Assembly: GCA_910586445.1 (NCBI GenBank)
Contig: CAJUHV010000004.1
Coordinates: 1-64,000 of the forward strand
DNA: 64,000 nt
Direction of reading: 5' to 3'
Source: an uncultured Eubacterium sp.
GTDB taxonomy: Bacteria > Bacillota > Clostridia > Lachnospirales > Lachnospiraceae
Below, piece by piece: positions 50,775 through 60,035 of this stretch (position 1 is the stretch's first letter; each line of letters begins with the position of its first letter). Made by a program: the position numbers and the translations under genes. The notes below the pieces were generated by a model that made no database searches, was not told the DNA's origin, and worked only from the letters and a program-made list of their open reading frames with translations.

Positions 50775-52577
50775 TCACACCATCTCATATAACGGAATGA
50801 GCATATTTTCCCTCATCTCGTCCTCGCTGAGCGGCGGATTCATATATTCTAACGGCAGCGATTCCATCTGCCCGTCTTTCCGCTTATATGATACCTGCTT
50901 TGGCAGTGCAGTCAGCCCTATCGGCGTGATGACTTCTACAATGACCGGGCCGGGCTCCTTCAACGCTTCTTGTACTTTCTTATCCAACTGTGTATTATTG
51001 TGTATGACGTATGATTTTAAGCCGTATGCTTCTGCGATCTGTGAAATCTTTGGCAGTGTGAGTCCAGAAGTTTCGTCACATGCTACGAGATGTCCGTCAA
51101 AAATATTTGTCTGTGTTGCCTTAATCGCCCCGTATCCCTGATTACAGAGCACAAATATTTTGACAGGCAGCTGCAGCCTTGCGATCGTCTGCAGCTCCTG
51201 GATATTCATAACAAAACCTCCGTCTCCATTGACCCCGACTGTACGTTTTCTGCCCGAGGCAAGGCACGCCCCGACTGCTGATGGAAGTCCATACCCCATA
51301 GAAGCAAGCCCTTTGGTGCTAAATACACGCTGCCCTTTCTTGACACGGAATGTCTGCATAGCAATTTCCAGGCAGCTGCCGGAGCTTCCAGATACATAGA
51401 TATCTCCGCTGTCCATATATTTGGATATCGTATCCAACAGGCAGTATGTGTTCACCTTTTCTTTCTGCTGCCAGTAATCCGGCTGGATCACCGGGTATTT
51501 CTTTTTCAAACGACTTCCATAAGCAAACCATTCCTTTCGATCTTTCGGCATGATTTCATTTTTATGAGAAAGCAGGCACTGCAGAAATTCTTTTGCATCC
51601 GCCTGCACTGCAATGTCAGGGCGCACATTGCTTTTATGCAGTTCTGCACCATCTATGTCTACCATAATCTTTTCGGCCCCTCTTGCAAACCCATCAAAAT
51701 TAAATCCGGTCTGGAGCAGGTTAAGCCTCGCACCAATACTCAAAAATAAGTCGGAATTCTGCTGCATAAAATTTGCATAACGGTGTCCCAGCCCTCCCGG
51801 CCGTCCAAAATACATCGGATGATCTTCGTCTATAAGGTCTATGCCGTTCCATGTCGTCAGCACTGGGATCTGCAGCAGTTCAACCGCCTGTTCAAGCTCA
51901 TGCAGTCCGTCAGCCAGCCGTATGCCGCCGCCCGCAAGCAGTACTGGACGCTCAGACTGATTGATCATACGTATTACACGCATCACCTGACGTTCCAGAT
52001 ACACCTGACTTAAAGCATGCGCTGTGGGTGTATATCCGATCAATTTTGTCTCATCAATTTCTGATGCCTGTACGTCCAGCGGAATATCCAGCCACACCGG
52101 CCCCTTTCTGCCGGATACTGCTTCATATAACGCCCGCTCCATATGATAGCGGATCATCTGCGGATCATCCACAAGCGCCGCATATTTTGTGATCGAACTG
52201 ACAACAGAAATAATGTCAAGCTCCTGCATGCCCTGCTGGCGTACACCCTGACCATTGATCATGTCTGCCCTTTTCACCTGCCCGGATACAGCAAAAACCG
52301 GGATTGATTCTATAAATGCACCTGCTATTCCTGTTAACGCATTTGTCCCGCCCGGCCCCGTCGTCACCATCAAAAGGCCGATCTGGTTATTGATTCTGGC
52401 ATATGCTTCAGCTGCAATGGCACATGCCTGCTCATGCTGACAGCATACATATTGGATTTTGCTGCTCTTTCCCAGCGAATCATTTAAATGCATAGCTCCG
52501 CCGCCCGGCAGCATAAACATGTGCCTTGTACCTGTTTCCTCTAATTTTTTTATTACATAATCCGATACTTTCATCAT
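50775..52577 (-). CDS. TPP-dependent enzyme, acetolactate-synthase-like
   Basis: This 600-aa thiamine-diphosphate enzyme has the three-domain layout of acetolactate synthase. The activating Glu is E49 in CQHEQACAIAAEAYAR, TTGPGGTNALTGIAGAF follows, and the TPP-Mg motif runs from GDGGFVMNIQELQT (451) to NQ (479-480). It lies inside a polysaccharide locus beside an aldolase and SDR, not with ilv genes and without a regulatory subunit. A sugar-modifying acyl transfer, as by YerE in yersiniose A synthesis, is the best inference. It is 21 bp after the aldolase. Confidence 0.85.
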   Translation of the reverse strand: MMKVSDYVIKKLEETGTRHMFMLPGGGAMHLNDSLGKSSKIQYVCCQHEQACAIAAEAYARINNQIGLLMVTTGPGGTNALTGIAGAFIESIPVFAVSGQVKRADMINGQGVRQQGMQELDIISVVSSITKYAALVDDPQMIRYHMERALYEAVSGRKGPVWLDIPLDVQASEIDETKLIGYTPTAHALSQVYLERQVMRVIRMINQSERPVLLAGGGIRLADGLHELEQAVELLQIPVLTTWNGIDLIDEDHPMYFGRPGGLGHRYANFMQQNSDLFLSIGARLNLLQTGFNFDGFARGAEKIMVDIDGAELHKSNVRPDIAVQADAKEFLQCLLSHKNEIMPKDRKEWFAYGSRLKKKYPVIQPDYWQQKEKVNTYCLLDTISKYMDSGDIYVSGSSGSCLEIAMQTFRVKKGQRVFSTKGLASMGYGLPSAVGACLASGRKRTVGVNGDGGFVMNIQELQTIARLQLPVKIFVLCNQGYGAIKATQTNIFDGHLVACDETSGLTLPKISQIAEAYGLKSYVIHNNTQLDKKVQEALKEPGPVIVEVITPIGLTALPKQVSYKRKDGQMESLPLEYMNPPLSEDEMRENMLIPLYEMV

Positions 52578-52598
52578 TTTTATATCCCCGCCCTTTAT

Positions 52599-54215
52599 TC
52601 ACATCGTATCATACCGGCTCTTAGTTAAAAACGAAATATGCATCTCCCCCTGAGCAGCCTGCCGGAAATCTAAAAAGATGTCCCTGATTTCTTCATTTAA
52701 GGCCTCCCACTTTTTGCCCGGATTTATACGCGGCAGCGACTCATCCGCATAGCTTTCCGAATGGGCATCTGCAAAGCCGTCAAATCCTGCCAGAGCCACT
52801 TCCTTTACCTTCAGCCTGTTTAGCAGTCTCAGGCACATAATTCCGGCATTATCAAAATGCTCCCATCCACGCTTGATCAGCTGATGATAATTTACCAGTA
52901 TCTCATCTTCCTGCGGTTTCGTTGTAATATTTGAAGGTATTATTTTCGGACACAAGCTGTACTTTTGCGGATATGCTTCTTTTGCATAGCTGTATCTGAC
53001 ACAGCTGCTGAAAAACAAATAATCATAGTCATATTCCTCGCAGACAGCATTGACGCCGATGACTGCCGGATGAAATTTTTTGATAAAATCATGGATCTGA
53101 TCTTTCTGGTTAAGAATCGATCTGCCCGGCATCAGCAGCAGAAGCGGACGGCCTGCCAGCTTCATGCTGAGTATTTTTAAGCTGTCTTCATCATAGACAT
53201 ACTGATCCCGATACTCCAGATATTTTTCCTCTAATAAATCATAATCGTATTTTTTCCGGTCAGCTTCTGGCAGAGACTCGATAATGTTGCGCATGTCCTT
53301 TGCATCTGCACGGTGGCTGTCCTGTAAATATGCAATATTATTGACATGCGCACAATACATACCCGCAATCAGATACGGCGTGGAATATCCCCATTCATAG
53401 TGCTCTTTAAAATATCCCATATATGTATCAATTGCATCCAAAATAATGTCCAAGTCATAATTGCCCATGCACCTGCGGTTTAAAAAAGAAGACACCAGCT
53501 CTGTCGGCGCGTTGCCTGCACCCCGCCCCATCCCACACAGGCTAGCGTCTACAATGATCTCGCGCTCGCTTTCCCGGAACAATTTTACAAACTGCATGGA
53601 AAGCGAAAAAGAAAGCTGTTGGTTATTATGCGAATGAAAGCCCAGCTTTATATCCGAATCCATATGCCTATCTAAAACAGCTGCGATACGCTTTAGGTCT
53701 TCTTCATACATGGCACCAAATGTATCTACAATAGACAGGCTGACTGGATGTACACTGGAAACCTCATAAGCCAGCTCCATTAATTCCTGCTCTGTATATC
53801 CCAGAGTATCCGCTGCCTGAAAATATACCTGATACCCTTTTTCTTTGATGATCCGGCCAACCGCTATGCCCTCACGGAACTTTCCACGCGGAAACACAAC
53901 GCGCACGGCTTCAATTGACCTGCCGTCATACTCCGGCATAGAAACAGCATCATACCGATCCCAGTCGATCATGACCGCGTAAGTACAGTGTTTTTCTCCG
54001 GCCGGAAGGTATGGCATGACATCCGACGGCTCATGATAAAAAGTCGTCCCTTCTATGTATGCGCTGTCCTTTAACCACCCCAGCTCAATGATATCTACAT
54101 TTGCCTCCCGCATTCTGCTTATAATCCCCCTGATCGATGCCTCTCCAAAATGAGAATCCACGATATATGCCCCATCCCTCAGGGTACAGTCCAGAAGCTG
54201 TATTTTTTTCTTCAT
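52599..54215 (-). CDS. Two-domain HMGL-type aldolase
   Basis: This protein of 538 aa has two parts. Residues 1-290 form a DRE-TIM barrel of the HMG-CoA lyase / 4-hydroxy-2-oxovalerate aldolase type: LLDCTLRDGAYIVD gives the metal Asp and catalytic Arg, and LGFHSHNNQQ (H194, H196) gives the two metal His. Residues about 345-538 are a separate domain (RPLLLLMPGRSILNQKDQ, GVNAVCEEYDYDYLFFSS) that I cannot name; it faintly resembles MptE/DUF115-like folds. In this locus it probably makes or uses a 2-oxo acid or aldol for the TPP enzyme just downstream. Confidence 0.8.
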   Translation of the reverse strand: MKKKIQLLDCTLRDGAYIVDSHFGEASIRGIISRMREANVDIIELGWLKDSAYIEGTTFYHEPSDVMPYLPAGEKHCTYAVMIDWDRYDAVSMPEYDGRSIEAVRVVFPRGKFREGIAVGRIIKEKGYQVYFQAADTLGYTEQELMELAYEVSSVHPVSLSIVDTFGAMYEEDLKRIAAVLDRHMDSDIKLGFHSHNNQQLSFSLSMQFVKLFRESEREIIVDASLCGMGRGAGNAPTELVSSFLNRRCMGNYDLDIILDAIDTYMGYFKEHYEWGYSTPYLIAGMYCAHVNNIAYLQDSHRADAKDMRNIIESLPEADRKKYDYDLLEEKYLEYRDQYVYDEDSLKILSMKLAGRPLLLLMPGRSILNQKDQIHDFIKKFHPAVIGVNAVCEEYDYDYLFFSSCVRYSYAKEAYPQKYSLCPKIIPSNITTKPQEDEILVNYHQLIKRGWEHFDNAGIMCLRLLNRLKVKEVALAGFDGFADAHSESYADESLPRINPGKKWEALNEEIRDIFLDFRQAAQGEMHISFLTKSRYDTM

Positions 54216-54266
54216 AATATGATCATTGCTCCTTTTAGATCTAAATGAAAATTCGTCATAATTATT

Positions 54267-55352
54267 TTAATACGCATATAAAATCGTATCCGTATAAAGA
54301 TCCCCATAATGCACAATTTCCATCTTATAGTCACTATTCAATTCCTTTATCGCAGCTGGAATTTTATACAAATCCGAGCTCTGGTGATAAATGCATATTG
54401 CCAAAAGCGGCCTGCACCTTCGAATGCAGCCTGCAGCACCCTCGATCATATCCATTTCGCAGCCCTCGATATCTGCTTTGATAAAGCCGATATTTTTGTC
54501 CTTCAAAACAGAATCCAGCGCATAAACAGGCACTGTTTCTCCCTCGCCATCTTCCCTTACTTTTACCGCCTCTTGGTCTATATTCCCGAAAAGACGCATG
54601 CTGCCGTCCTGCTTTCCTGCTGCACCTTTTAAAAGATGTATCCTGCTCTGCGCAAGGTTCCATTTCTGTGTGAGCACCCCGATTCTTTTCTGCATTGCCT
54701 CCCAATTCCTTTGATCCGGCTCAAACGCATATATTTCTTTGAAAACAGCTTTTTTTACATCCACATACTGTTCAACAGTATCGCCCTCAAAAGCTCCGCA
54801 GTCTACAAATATTTCCTCTGCATTGCCAGTCCCAAATTGTTCCATTCCAAAATATGCCATATCCTTTCGATTGATTTTAGAAACTTCTTCTCCTTTTATT
54901 CTGGAAACAATGACAGACGCGAAATATTCTTTAGACTCATCTGTTTCCAACAGCTGATATACTGTCATCAATTCTTTACGGTGCCTGCCCCAGACCACTT
55001 CATCCAGCATATGGTATGTGACAATGCCCATTTCCATTAGCTGCATTTTAACTGCCCGGCATACCTTGGGCTGCACAGAACAAATAAAAACCAACGGATT
55101 TTCACAGTGCTTTTTTATATCATCAGGAGCAATAATTTCAATATCCCACAGCCTGCTCCCCTGCTTCGCCGGATCACTGTCTACAAAAAAATCTGGACAT
55201 AATCCTTCTTCAAAAATCACACCTTTATTCAGCTCGGCTGTATTTCCTGCTCCCCATATTAAAATCTCATGCCCTGCTAAAGAGATTGTTTCTGCTTTCC
55301 GCAGATACTGCTCGAATTTCATATCCCCCGAACTTTTTTGATTCTTTCTCAT
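54267..55352 (-). CDS. FkbM-family methyltransferase with an N-terminal Rossmann-like domain
   Basis: At 361 aa, residues about 25-110 form a nucleotide-binding-like fold starting ILIWGAGNTAELNKG, akin to the small N-terminal domain of PglD-type enzymes. Residues about 190-350 are an AdoMet-dependent FkbM domain (EIFVDCGAFEGDTVEQYV, FIKADIEGCEMDMIEGA). It likely O-methylates a sugar of the polymer. The start could be 55352 or an ATG 11 codons in, which has a good GGGGGA site. Confidence 0.85.
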   Translation of the reverse strand: MRKNQKSSGDMKFEQYLRKAETISLAGHEILIWGAGNTAELNKGVIFEEGLCPDFFVDSDPAKQGSRLWDIEIIAPDDIKKHCENPLVFICSVQPKVCRAVKMQLMEMGIVTYHMLDEVVWGRHRKELMTVYQLLETDESKEYFASVIVSRIKGEEVSKINRKDMAYFGMEQFGTGNAEEIFVDCGAFEGDTVEQYVDVKKAVFKEIYAFEPDQRNWEAMQKRIGVLTQKWNLAQSRIHLLKGAAGKQDGSMRLFGNIDQEAVKVREDGEGETVPVYALDSVLKDKNIGFIKADIEGCEMDMIEGAAGCIRRCRPLLAICIYHQSSDLYKIPAAIKELNSDYKMEIVHYGDLYTDTILYAY

Positions 55353-55496
55353 TCTGCTCTGTTTCCTTTTGAATTGTTATGTATTGTTTTTCTTTTAAAT
55401 TTTGACCGCACATAACAAACACCCTTTTCCTTTCTGTATCTGCTGCCTTCCGGCTGTTCTTTTTTCAGTTTTTTATTGGGTCGAAATCTGACTGTC

Positions 55497-56834
55497 CTAT
55501 TTTTTCAACAAACTATTTCTGACAGCCTCTGCCACAATATCTAACATTTCATCCGTCATCCCTGGATATACCCCGAGCCAGAAAGTATCCTCCATAATCC
55601 GGTCTGTATTGCGCAGCCCGCCCGCTATACGGTATCCGTTTCCTTCCATGCGCATATGGTCAAAACACGGATGCTTTGTAAGATTGCCCGCAAACAGCAT
55701 TCTTGTCTGAATACCGCGGCTCTCGATCTCGCGGACAATGCTGCCCCGGTCTATGCCTTCCCTGCACGTAATCGGAAAACCAAACCAGCTCGGATCTGCA
55801 TTTATGCCTGCCTCTGGCAGAATCAGTTTCTCTTTTAAATCCTTTAACCCATCATAAAGCCTTGCAAAATTCTGCTTTCTGCGCTCTGTAAATGCCGGCA
55901 GCTTTTCCAGCTGTGCGCAGCCGACCGCAGCCTGCAGGTCAGTTGCTTTCAGATTGTATCCGAAATGCGAATACACGTATTTATGGTCATATCCATTCGG
56001 CAGCTCGCCATACTGCCCCTCAAAGCGCCTGCCGCACAGATTGTCCCGTCCAGACGGGCATACACAGTCCCTGCCCCAATCCCGCATAGACCGCAGGATT
56101 TTGTGCAGCAGCGGATGATCCGTATAGACCGCACCGCCCTCTCCCATCGTCATATGATGCGGAGGATAAAAGCTGGATGTACCAATATCCCCTATAGTTC
56201 CGGTCAGCCGCCATTCTCCATTTAGACAATAACGGGAACCGAGCGCATCACAGTTATCCTCGATCAGCCAAAGCCCGTATTTTTCGCAGAATTTCTTTAC
56301 ACGCCCTAAATCAAACGGATTTCCCAGCGTATGCGCCAGCATGACTGCCTTTGTTTTTTCTGAAACCGCCTCCTCCAGCAGATCTACATCAATGTTATAC
56401 TGTGGTATCGCCACATCCACAAATACCGGAACTGCTCCGTACTGTATAATCGGCGCTGCGGTTGTGGGAAATCCTGCTGCCACGGTAATTACCTCATCTG
56501 CACGCGCAATGCGCCGATCTCCAAGCAGCGGGGATGTCAGCGCCATAAAAGCCAGCAGATTTGCAGAAGAACCAGAATTTACCAAAGAACAGTACCGGAT
56601 TCCCAGATAATCTGCCAGACCCTGTTCAAATGCCTCTGTATACCGCCCTGACGTCAGCCAGAATTCTAAAGAACTGTCCACAAGATTTACCATCTCACTG
56701 CTGTCATAGACCCGCGCGGCATATGGTATACGGTCATTTTTGTTCCAGTGCTTCTGGTGGTATTTTTCGCAGTAGGCTGCCGTCATCTGCAGTATATGCT
56801 CCCTAGCCTCCTGTTCGCTCATATGTTCAAACAT
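55497..56834 (-). CDS. rfbH: CDP-4-dehydro-6-deoxyglucose 3-dehydrase (E1)
   Basis: This 445-aa DegT/DnrJ/EryC1/StrS-fold enzyme performs PMP-dependent C3 deoxygenation of CDP-4-keto-6-deoxyglucose, the committed step to CDP-3,6-dideoxyhexoses. The diagnostic motif is SFYPPHHMTMGEGG (about residues 221-234), with His where aminotransferases carry the PLP-binding Lys. A Cys-rich stretch (CVCPSGRDNLCGRRF) fits the 2Fe-2S site of E1 enzymes. It needs an E3-type reductase, not seen here. GGAGG sets the start at 56834. Confidence 0.93.
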   Translation of the reverse strand: MFEHMSEQEAREHILQMTAAYCEKYHQKHWNKNDRIPYAARVYDSSEMVNLVDSSLEFWLTSGRYTEAFEQGLADYLGIRYCSLVNSGSSANLLAFMALTSPLLGDRRIARADEVITVAAGFPTTAAPIIQYGAVPVFVDVAIPQYNIDVDLLEEAVSEKTKAVMLAHTLGNPFDLGRVKKFCEKYGLWLIEDNCDALGSRYCLNGEWRLTGTIGDIGTSSFYPPHHMTMGEGGAVYTDHPLLHKILRSMRDWGRDCVCPSGRDNLCGRRFEGQYGELPNGYDHKYVYSHFGYNLKATDLQAAVGCAQLEKLPAFTERRKQNFARLYDGLKDLKEKLILPEAGINADPSWFGFPITCREGIDRGSIVREIESRGIQTRMLFAGNLTKHPCFDHMRMEGNGYRIAGGLRNTDRIMEDTFWLGVYPGMTDEMLDIVAEAVRNSLLKK

Positions 56835-56860
56835 AGGTATCCTCCGATCTGATTTTGTAA

Positions 56861-57868
56861 TCATTTTTTATGCGATATTATTGATTTATAGCCTGCATGT
56901 TCATTTTTGTCAGCTTCAGCTGCGTTTGTCCCCTTATTAAAATTCAGCCGCTCCTCCTCAATAACAAGCGGCCGCTTCATAATACGCTGGTTGATGCTCA
57001 GCACATACTCCCCGATCATTCCAATAAAAAACAGCTGCACTGCCCCAAGCATACACATCCCGATCAAAATAGGCGCTGTACCTGCCTGAAATATATCCCA
57101 ATATACCAGTTTTAAAATCAGATATGTAATGCCGATTAAAAAACTGATCCCGCCTGTCAGTATTCCTGCAAATGTACAGAGCCGCAGCCCGATTTTCGTA
57201 TAAGAAGTAATGCTGAGCATTGCTGCATCGTAGAGGCTGTAAAAATTGTTGCTGGATTTTCCTGCCCGCCTTTTCGGCTGCTCATATGCGATTTCCTTTC
57301 TGCGAAATCCCAGTTCTGCAACAATTCCCCGCATAAACGGCGTAGGGTCATCCAAGTTTCTAAGTACTTCCACAAAATCCTTGTCATATAAGCCGGAGCC
57401 GGTAAAATGCTCGATCTGCTCTACATCTGAAAACTTTCGGATAAACTTATAATAAAAGCTCCTGATCCCATACATAACGGGATTTTCCCTGCTGCTTGTC
57501 TTAATGCCGATCACAATCTTATATCCGTTTTCCCACTCCCTGATATACTGCGGAATCAGCTCGACAGGATCTTGAAAATCACATACCATGGCAATCGTAC
57601 AGTCGCCCGTCGTCTGCAGGATACCGTAATAGGGAGAATTAAACTGTCCAAAATTTTTGGCATTAAAAATCGCCTTGATATGCTGATTCTGGGCACACAG
57701 CCCTCGTAACAGCTTTCTTGTATGATCCTTGGAATCATTGTCTATAAATACCAGCTCGTAATCATAAGCAGCCAGCTCTGTTTCAAACAGGCTTACGACC
57801 GCTTCACTCATTGGAACCACGTTTTCTTCTTCGTTATAGCATGGAATCAGTATGCTGATTTTTTTCAT
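56861..57868 (-). CDS. GT2 glycosyltransferase, GtrB/DPM1-like
   Basis: This 335-aa protein has a cytoplasmic GT2 domain (ISILIPCYNEEENVVPM, VFIDNDSKDHTRK, and AMVCDFQDPVELIPQYI with the DxQDP acceptor-side motif of the GtrB group) and two C-terminal membrane segments (residues about 235-300). Such enzymes load a sugar onto undecaprenyl phosphate for transfer by a multi-pass enzyme. Several multi-pass proteins in the locus could be that partner. The start at 57868 has GGAG at 9-nt spacing. Confidence 0.92.
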   Translation of the reverse strand: MKKISILIPCYNEEENVVPMSEAVVSLFETELAAYDYELVFIDNDSKDHTRKLLRGLCAQNQHIKAIFNAKNFGQFNSPYYGILQTTGDCTIAMVCDFQDPVELIPQYIREWENGYKIVIGIKTSSRENPVMYGIRSFYYKFIRKFSDVEQIEHFTGSGLYDKDFVEVLRNLDDPTPFMRGIVAELGFRRKEIAYEQPKRRAGKSSNNFYSLYDAAMLSITSYTKIGLRLCTFAGILTGGISFLIGITYLILKLVYWDIFQAGTAPILIGMCMLGAVQLFFIGMIGEYVLSINQRIMKRPLVIEEERLNFNKGTNAAEADKNEHAGYKSIISHKK

Positions 57869-57881
57869 CTGTATATTCTCC

Positions 57882-59120
57882 TTACCCAAGTACCGCCCCT
57901 ATTTTTTTATCCTTCAAAAATATGTACATACGATAAATCCCCCTGCACATCATCAAAAGCATAAGAAGAATGATACCCAGATGATAATCAAACCACTGCC
58001 TGCCCGGCCACTGGATATGGTACATGCACAGCAGAATCGCAAACAAAACAAGCAAGTCTGAAATCCGGTGCTCCGCCTCATTTAAAAACAAAATCATAGC
58101 CGGGATCAGATATATAATGCAGTAGCTCCCCGAGCGGGACGGCAGAATCATCAGCACAATGCTGACACCCATAGCCTTCTCCCATTTAGAACCCCAAAAT
58201 CCCCCAAGAACTATCAGCAGGCAGACCACGTAGGTGACAATCCTGATAAACTGCCTCCTTGGATCTGATCCTTCCATCCCAAGTGCCAGAAAGCATGCAT
58301 ATAGGGGCGTACCCGTGGCATCAGTATATGCAGCACCAGAATCAGATATATTTTGAAACATCGTACGGATATTGCTCAGTCCGCCTTCAAAAAACAAAAA
58401 TGGAACCACCCCTAAAAACAGTGCATACACCGCAGCCCTGACAGCTTCTTTAATCTTCCTGTCATACAGCAGCAGTATGCCAAAAACAGCCGGGGTTAAT
58501 TTAAACGCAAATGCCGCCGCTAAAGCAAGAAGCGATGTTTCTCTTACAATTTTATTACCGTTGTCATAAAAAAATATAAAGTACATCAAAAAGAACTCTG
58601 ATACAAGCAGCAGATTGCCTCTTTCTATTGTAAATATAACAGGCATGGAGAGCACACAGGCTGCTGCACATCCAATTTTTACCAGACTGTTTCCATTTTT
58701 ATAAAACCTGATGCACTCATAAATCATCAAAAGCACTACAAACAAAAATATTAAAAAAATGATTAGAAAAAACGGCTCCTGATACATATGCAGAAAATAA
58801 TTTGCCTCCCAGTATTTGCTCATATCAACAAGCTTTGAAAAACAATATGTAATAATATATGGCAGTGCCGGATAGATCTTTTCGTATGTACCGGTGTACA
58901 TCGTATTATGATAGACATCCTTCTGCGAAGAATAGCCGACACAATTAATCATATCCGCAAAAAAATCTGCGCACCGCCCAAAAAACAGATCAAACTGGCT
59001 GCTATGAAATCCGTTCTTAAAAATGGCAGCAAGCCAGAGCAGCAAAGAAAATGCAATAACTGCTATAAACGCTGCCTCGTAAAAGGTATGGCTGCGCAGC
59101 ACCTTATTCATTTTTTCCAT
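57882..59120 (-). CDS. GT87-like multi-pass glycosyltransferase
   Basis: This 412-aa membrane protein of about ten segments has GT87/GT-C-like features: an early outside-facing Asp-rich loop (FDLFFGRCADFFADM) and the pattern TIERGNLLLVSEFF with AFAFKLTPAVFGILLLYDRK. It probably moves a sugar from a lipid carrier outside the cell. GGAGG lies before the ATG. The gene follows rfbF and precedes the GtrB-like gene by 13 bp, so they are in one unit. Confidence 0.8.
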   Translation of the reverse strand: MEKMNKVLRSHTFYEAAFIAVIAFSLLLWLAAIFKNGFHSSQFDLFFGRCADFFADMINCVGYSSQKDVYHNTMYTGTYEKIYPALPYIITYCFSKLVDMSKYWEANYFLHMYQEPFFLIIFLIFLFVVLLMIYECIRFYKNGNSLVKIGCAAACVLSMPVIFTIERGNLLLVSEFFLMYFIFFYDNGNKIVRETSLLALAAAFAFKLTPAVFGILLLYDRKIKEAVRAAVYALFLGVVPFLFFEGGLSNIRTMFQNISDSGAAYTDATGTPLYACFLALGMEGSDPRRQFIRIVTYVVCLLIVLGGFWGSKWEKAMGVSIVLMILPSRSGSYCIIYLIPAMILFLNEAEHRISDLLVLFAILLCMYHIQWPGRQWFDYHLGIILLMLLMMCRGIYRMYIFLKDKKIGAVLG

Positions 59121-59204
59121 TTATTTCCTCCACCTAATAAATATTCAGCTTCCCATAAAAAGCATATTTTTCTATAAACATTTCTTTGAAAAAATTATGA
59201 GGCT

Positions 59205-59987
59205 TCAGGCATCCACCCACTTCATCCACGGAGCATTTTTACCGGCAATCAAATCTTCTAACTGTTTCCGGTCCCTCTGCGTGTCCATGCATTTCCAAAA
59301 TCCTCTATGCCTGTATGCCATAAGCTGTCCTTCTTCCGCCAGTTTTTCCATAGGGCGCTTCTCAAATACGGTGTCGTCTCCGTCTATATATTCAAAAATA
59401 TCCGGCTCCAATACCATATATCCGCCATTAATCACTCCTCCGTCAGAATGGCTTTTTTCACGAAAGCTGCTGATCTTATGATCAGATTCAATATCCAAAA
59501 TTCCAAACTGCTGGCGAATGCTTACCGCAGTCAACGTAGCCATCCTGCCATGCGATTTATGAAATTCGGCCAGTTTTGCGATATCCACATCCGATACGCC
59601 GTCTCCATATGTAAGCATAAACGTTTCCTCTCCTATATATGGCTGCACCCGCTTAATACGTCCTCCCGTCATCGTATTAAGCCCCGTATCTACCAGTGTC
59701 ACTTTCCATGGTTCCGCTACATTGCTATGCACTGTCATCTTATTATCCTGTGTAAAATCAAACGTTACATCACTGTTATACAAATAGTAATCCGCAAACC
59801 ATTGTTTGATTACATGCTGCTTATATCCGCAGCAGATCACAAATTCTTGGAATCCATAATAAGAATATTCTTTCATAATATGCCATAAAATAGGCTTTCC
59901 ACCGATCTCGATCATTGGTTTTGGCGCTAAATGGCTCTCTTCGCTGATTCTAGTGCCAAATCCTCCTGCCAGAATTACTACTTTCAT
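59205..59987 (-). CDS. rfbF: Glucose-1-phosphate cytidylyltransferase
   Basis: This 260-aa nucleotidyltransferase makes CDP-glucose from CTP and glucose-1-phosphate, the entry to CDP-dideoxyhexoses. Motifs: MKVVILAGGFGTRISEESHL, PKPMIEIGGKPILWHIMKEYS, and the metal-binding LTYGDGVSDVD. The length and RfbF-specific GGRIKRVQPYIGEETF fit well. AAAGGA sets the start at 59987. In most bacteria rfbG follows directly; here a GT87-like gene does. Confidence 0.94.
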   Translation of the reverse strand: MKVVILAGGFGTRISEESHLAPKPMIEIGGKPILWHIMKEYSYYGFQEFVICCGYKQHVIKQWFADYYLYNSDVTFDFTQDNKMTVHSNVAEPWKVTLVDTGLNTMTGGRIKRVQPYIGEETFMLTYGDGVSDVDIAKLAEFHKSHGRMATLTAVSIRQQFGILDIESDHKISSFREKSHSDGGVINGGYMVLEPDIFEYIDGDDTVFEKRPMEKLAEEGQLMAYRHRGFWKCMDTQRDRKQLEDLIAGKNAPWMKWVDA

Positions 59988-60035
59988 AATGTGTTTCCTT
60001 TCTTTGGGCAGTTTTATCCTCCAAAACATATTGCA

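Noticed and set aside
50775..52577. Anabolic acetolactate synthase (ilvB)
   Set aside because: No ilvN, ilvC or leu genes nearby; the gene is packed between a polysaccharide aldolase and an SDR.
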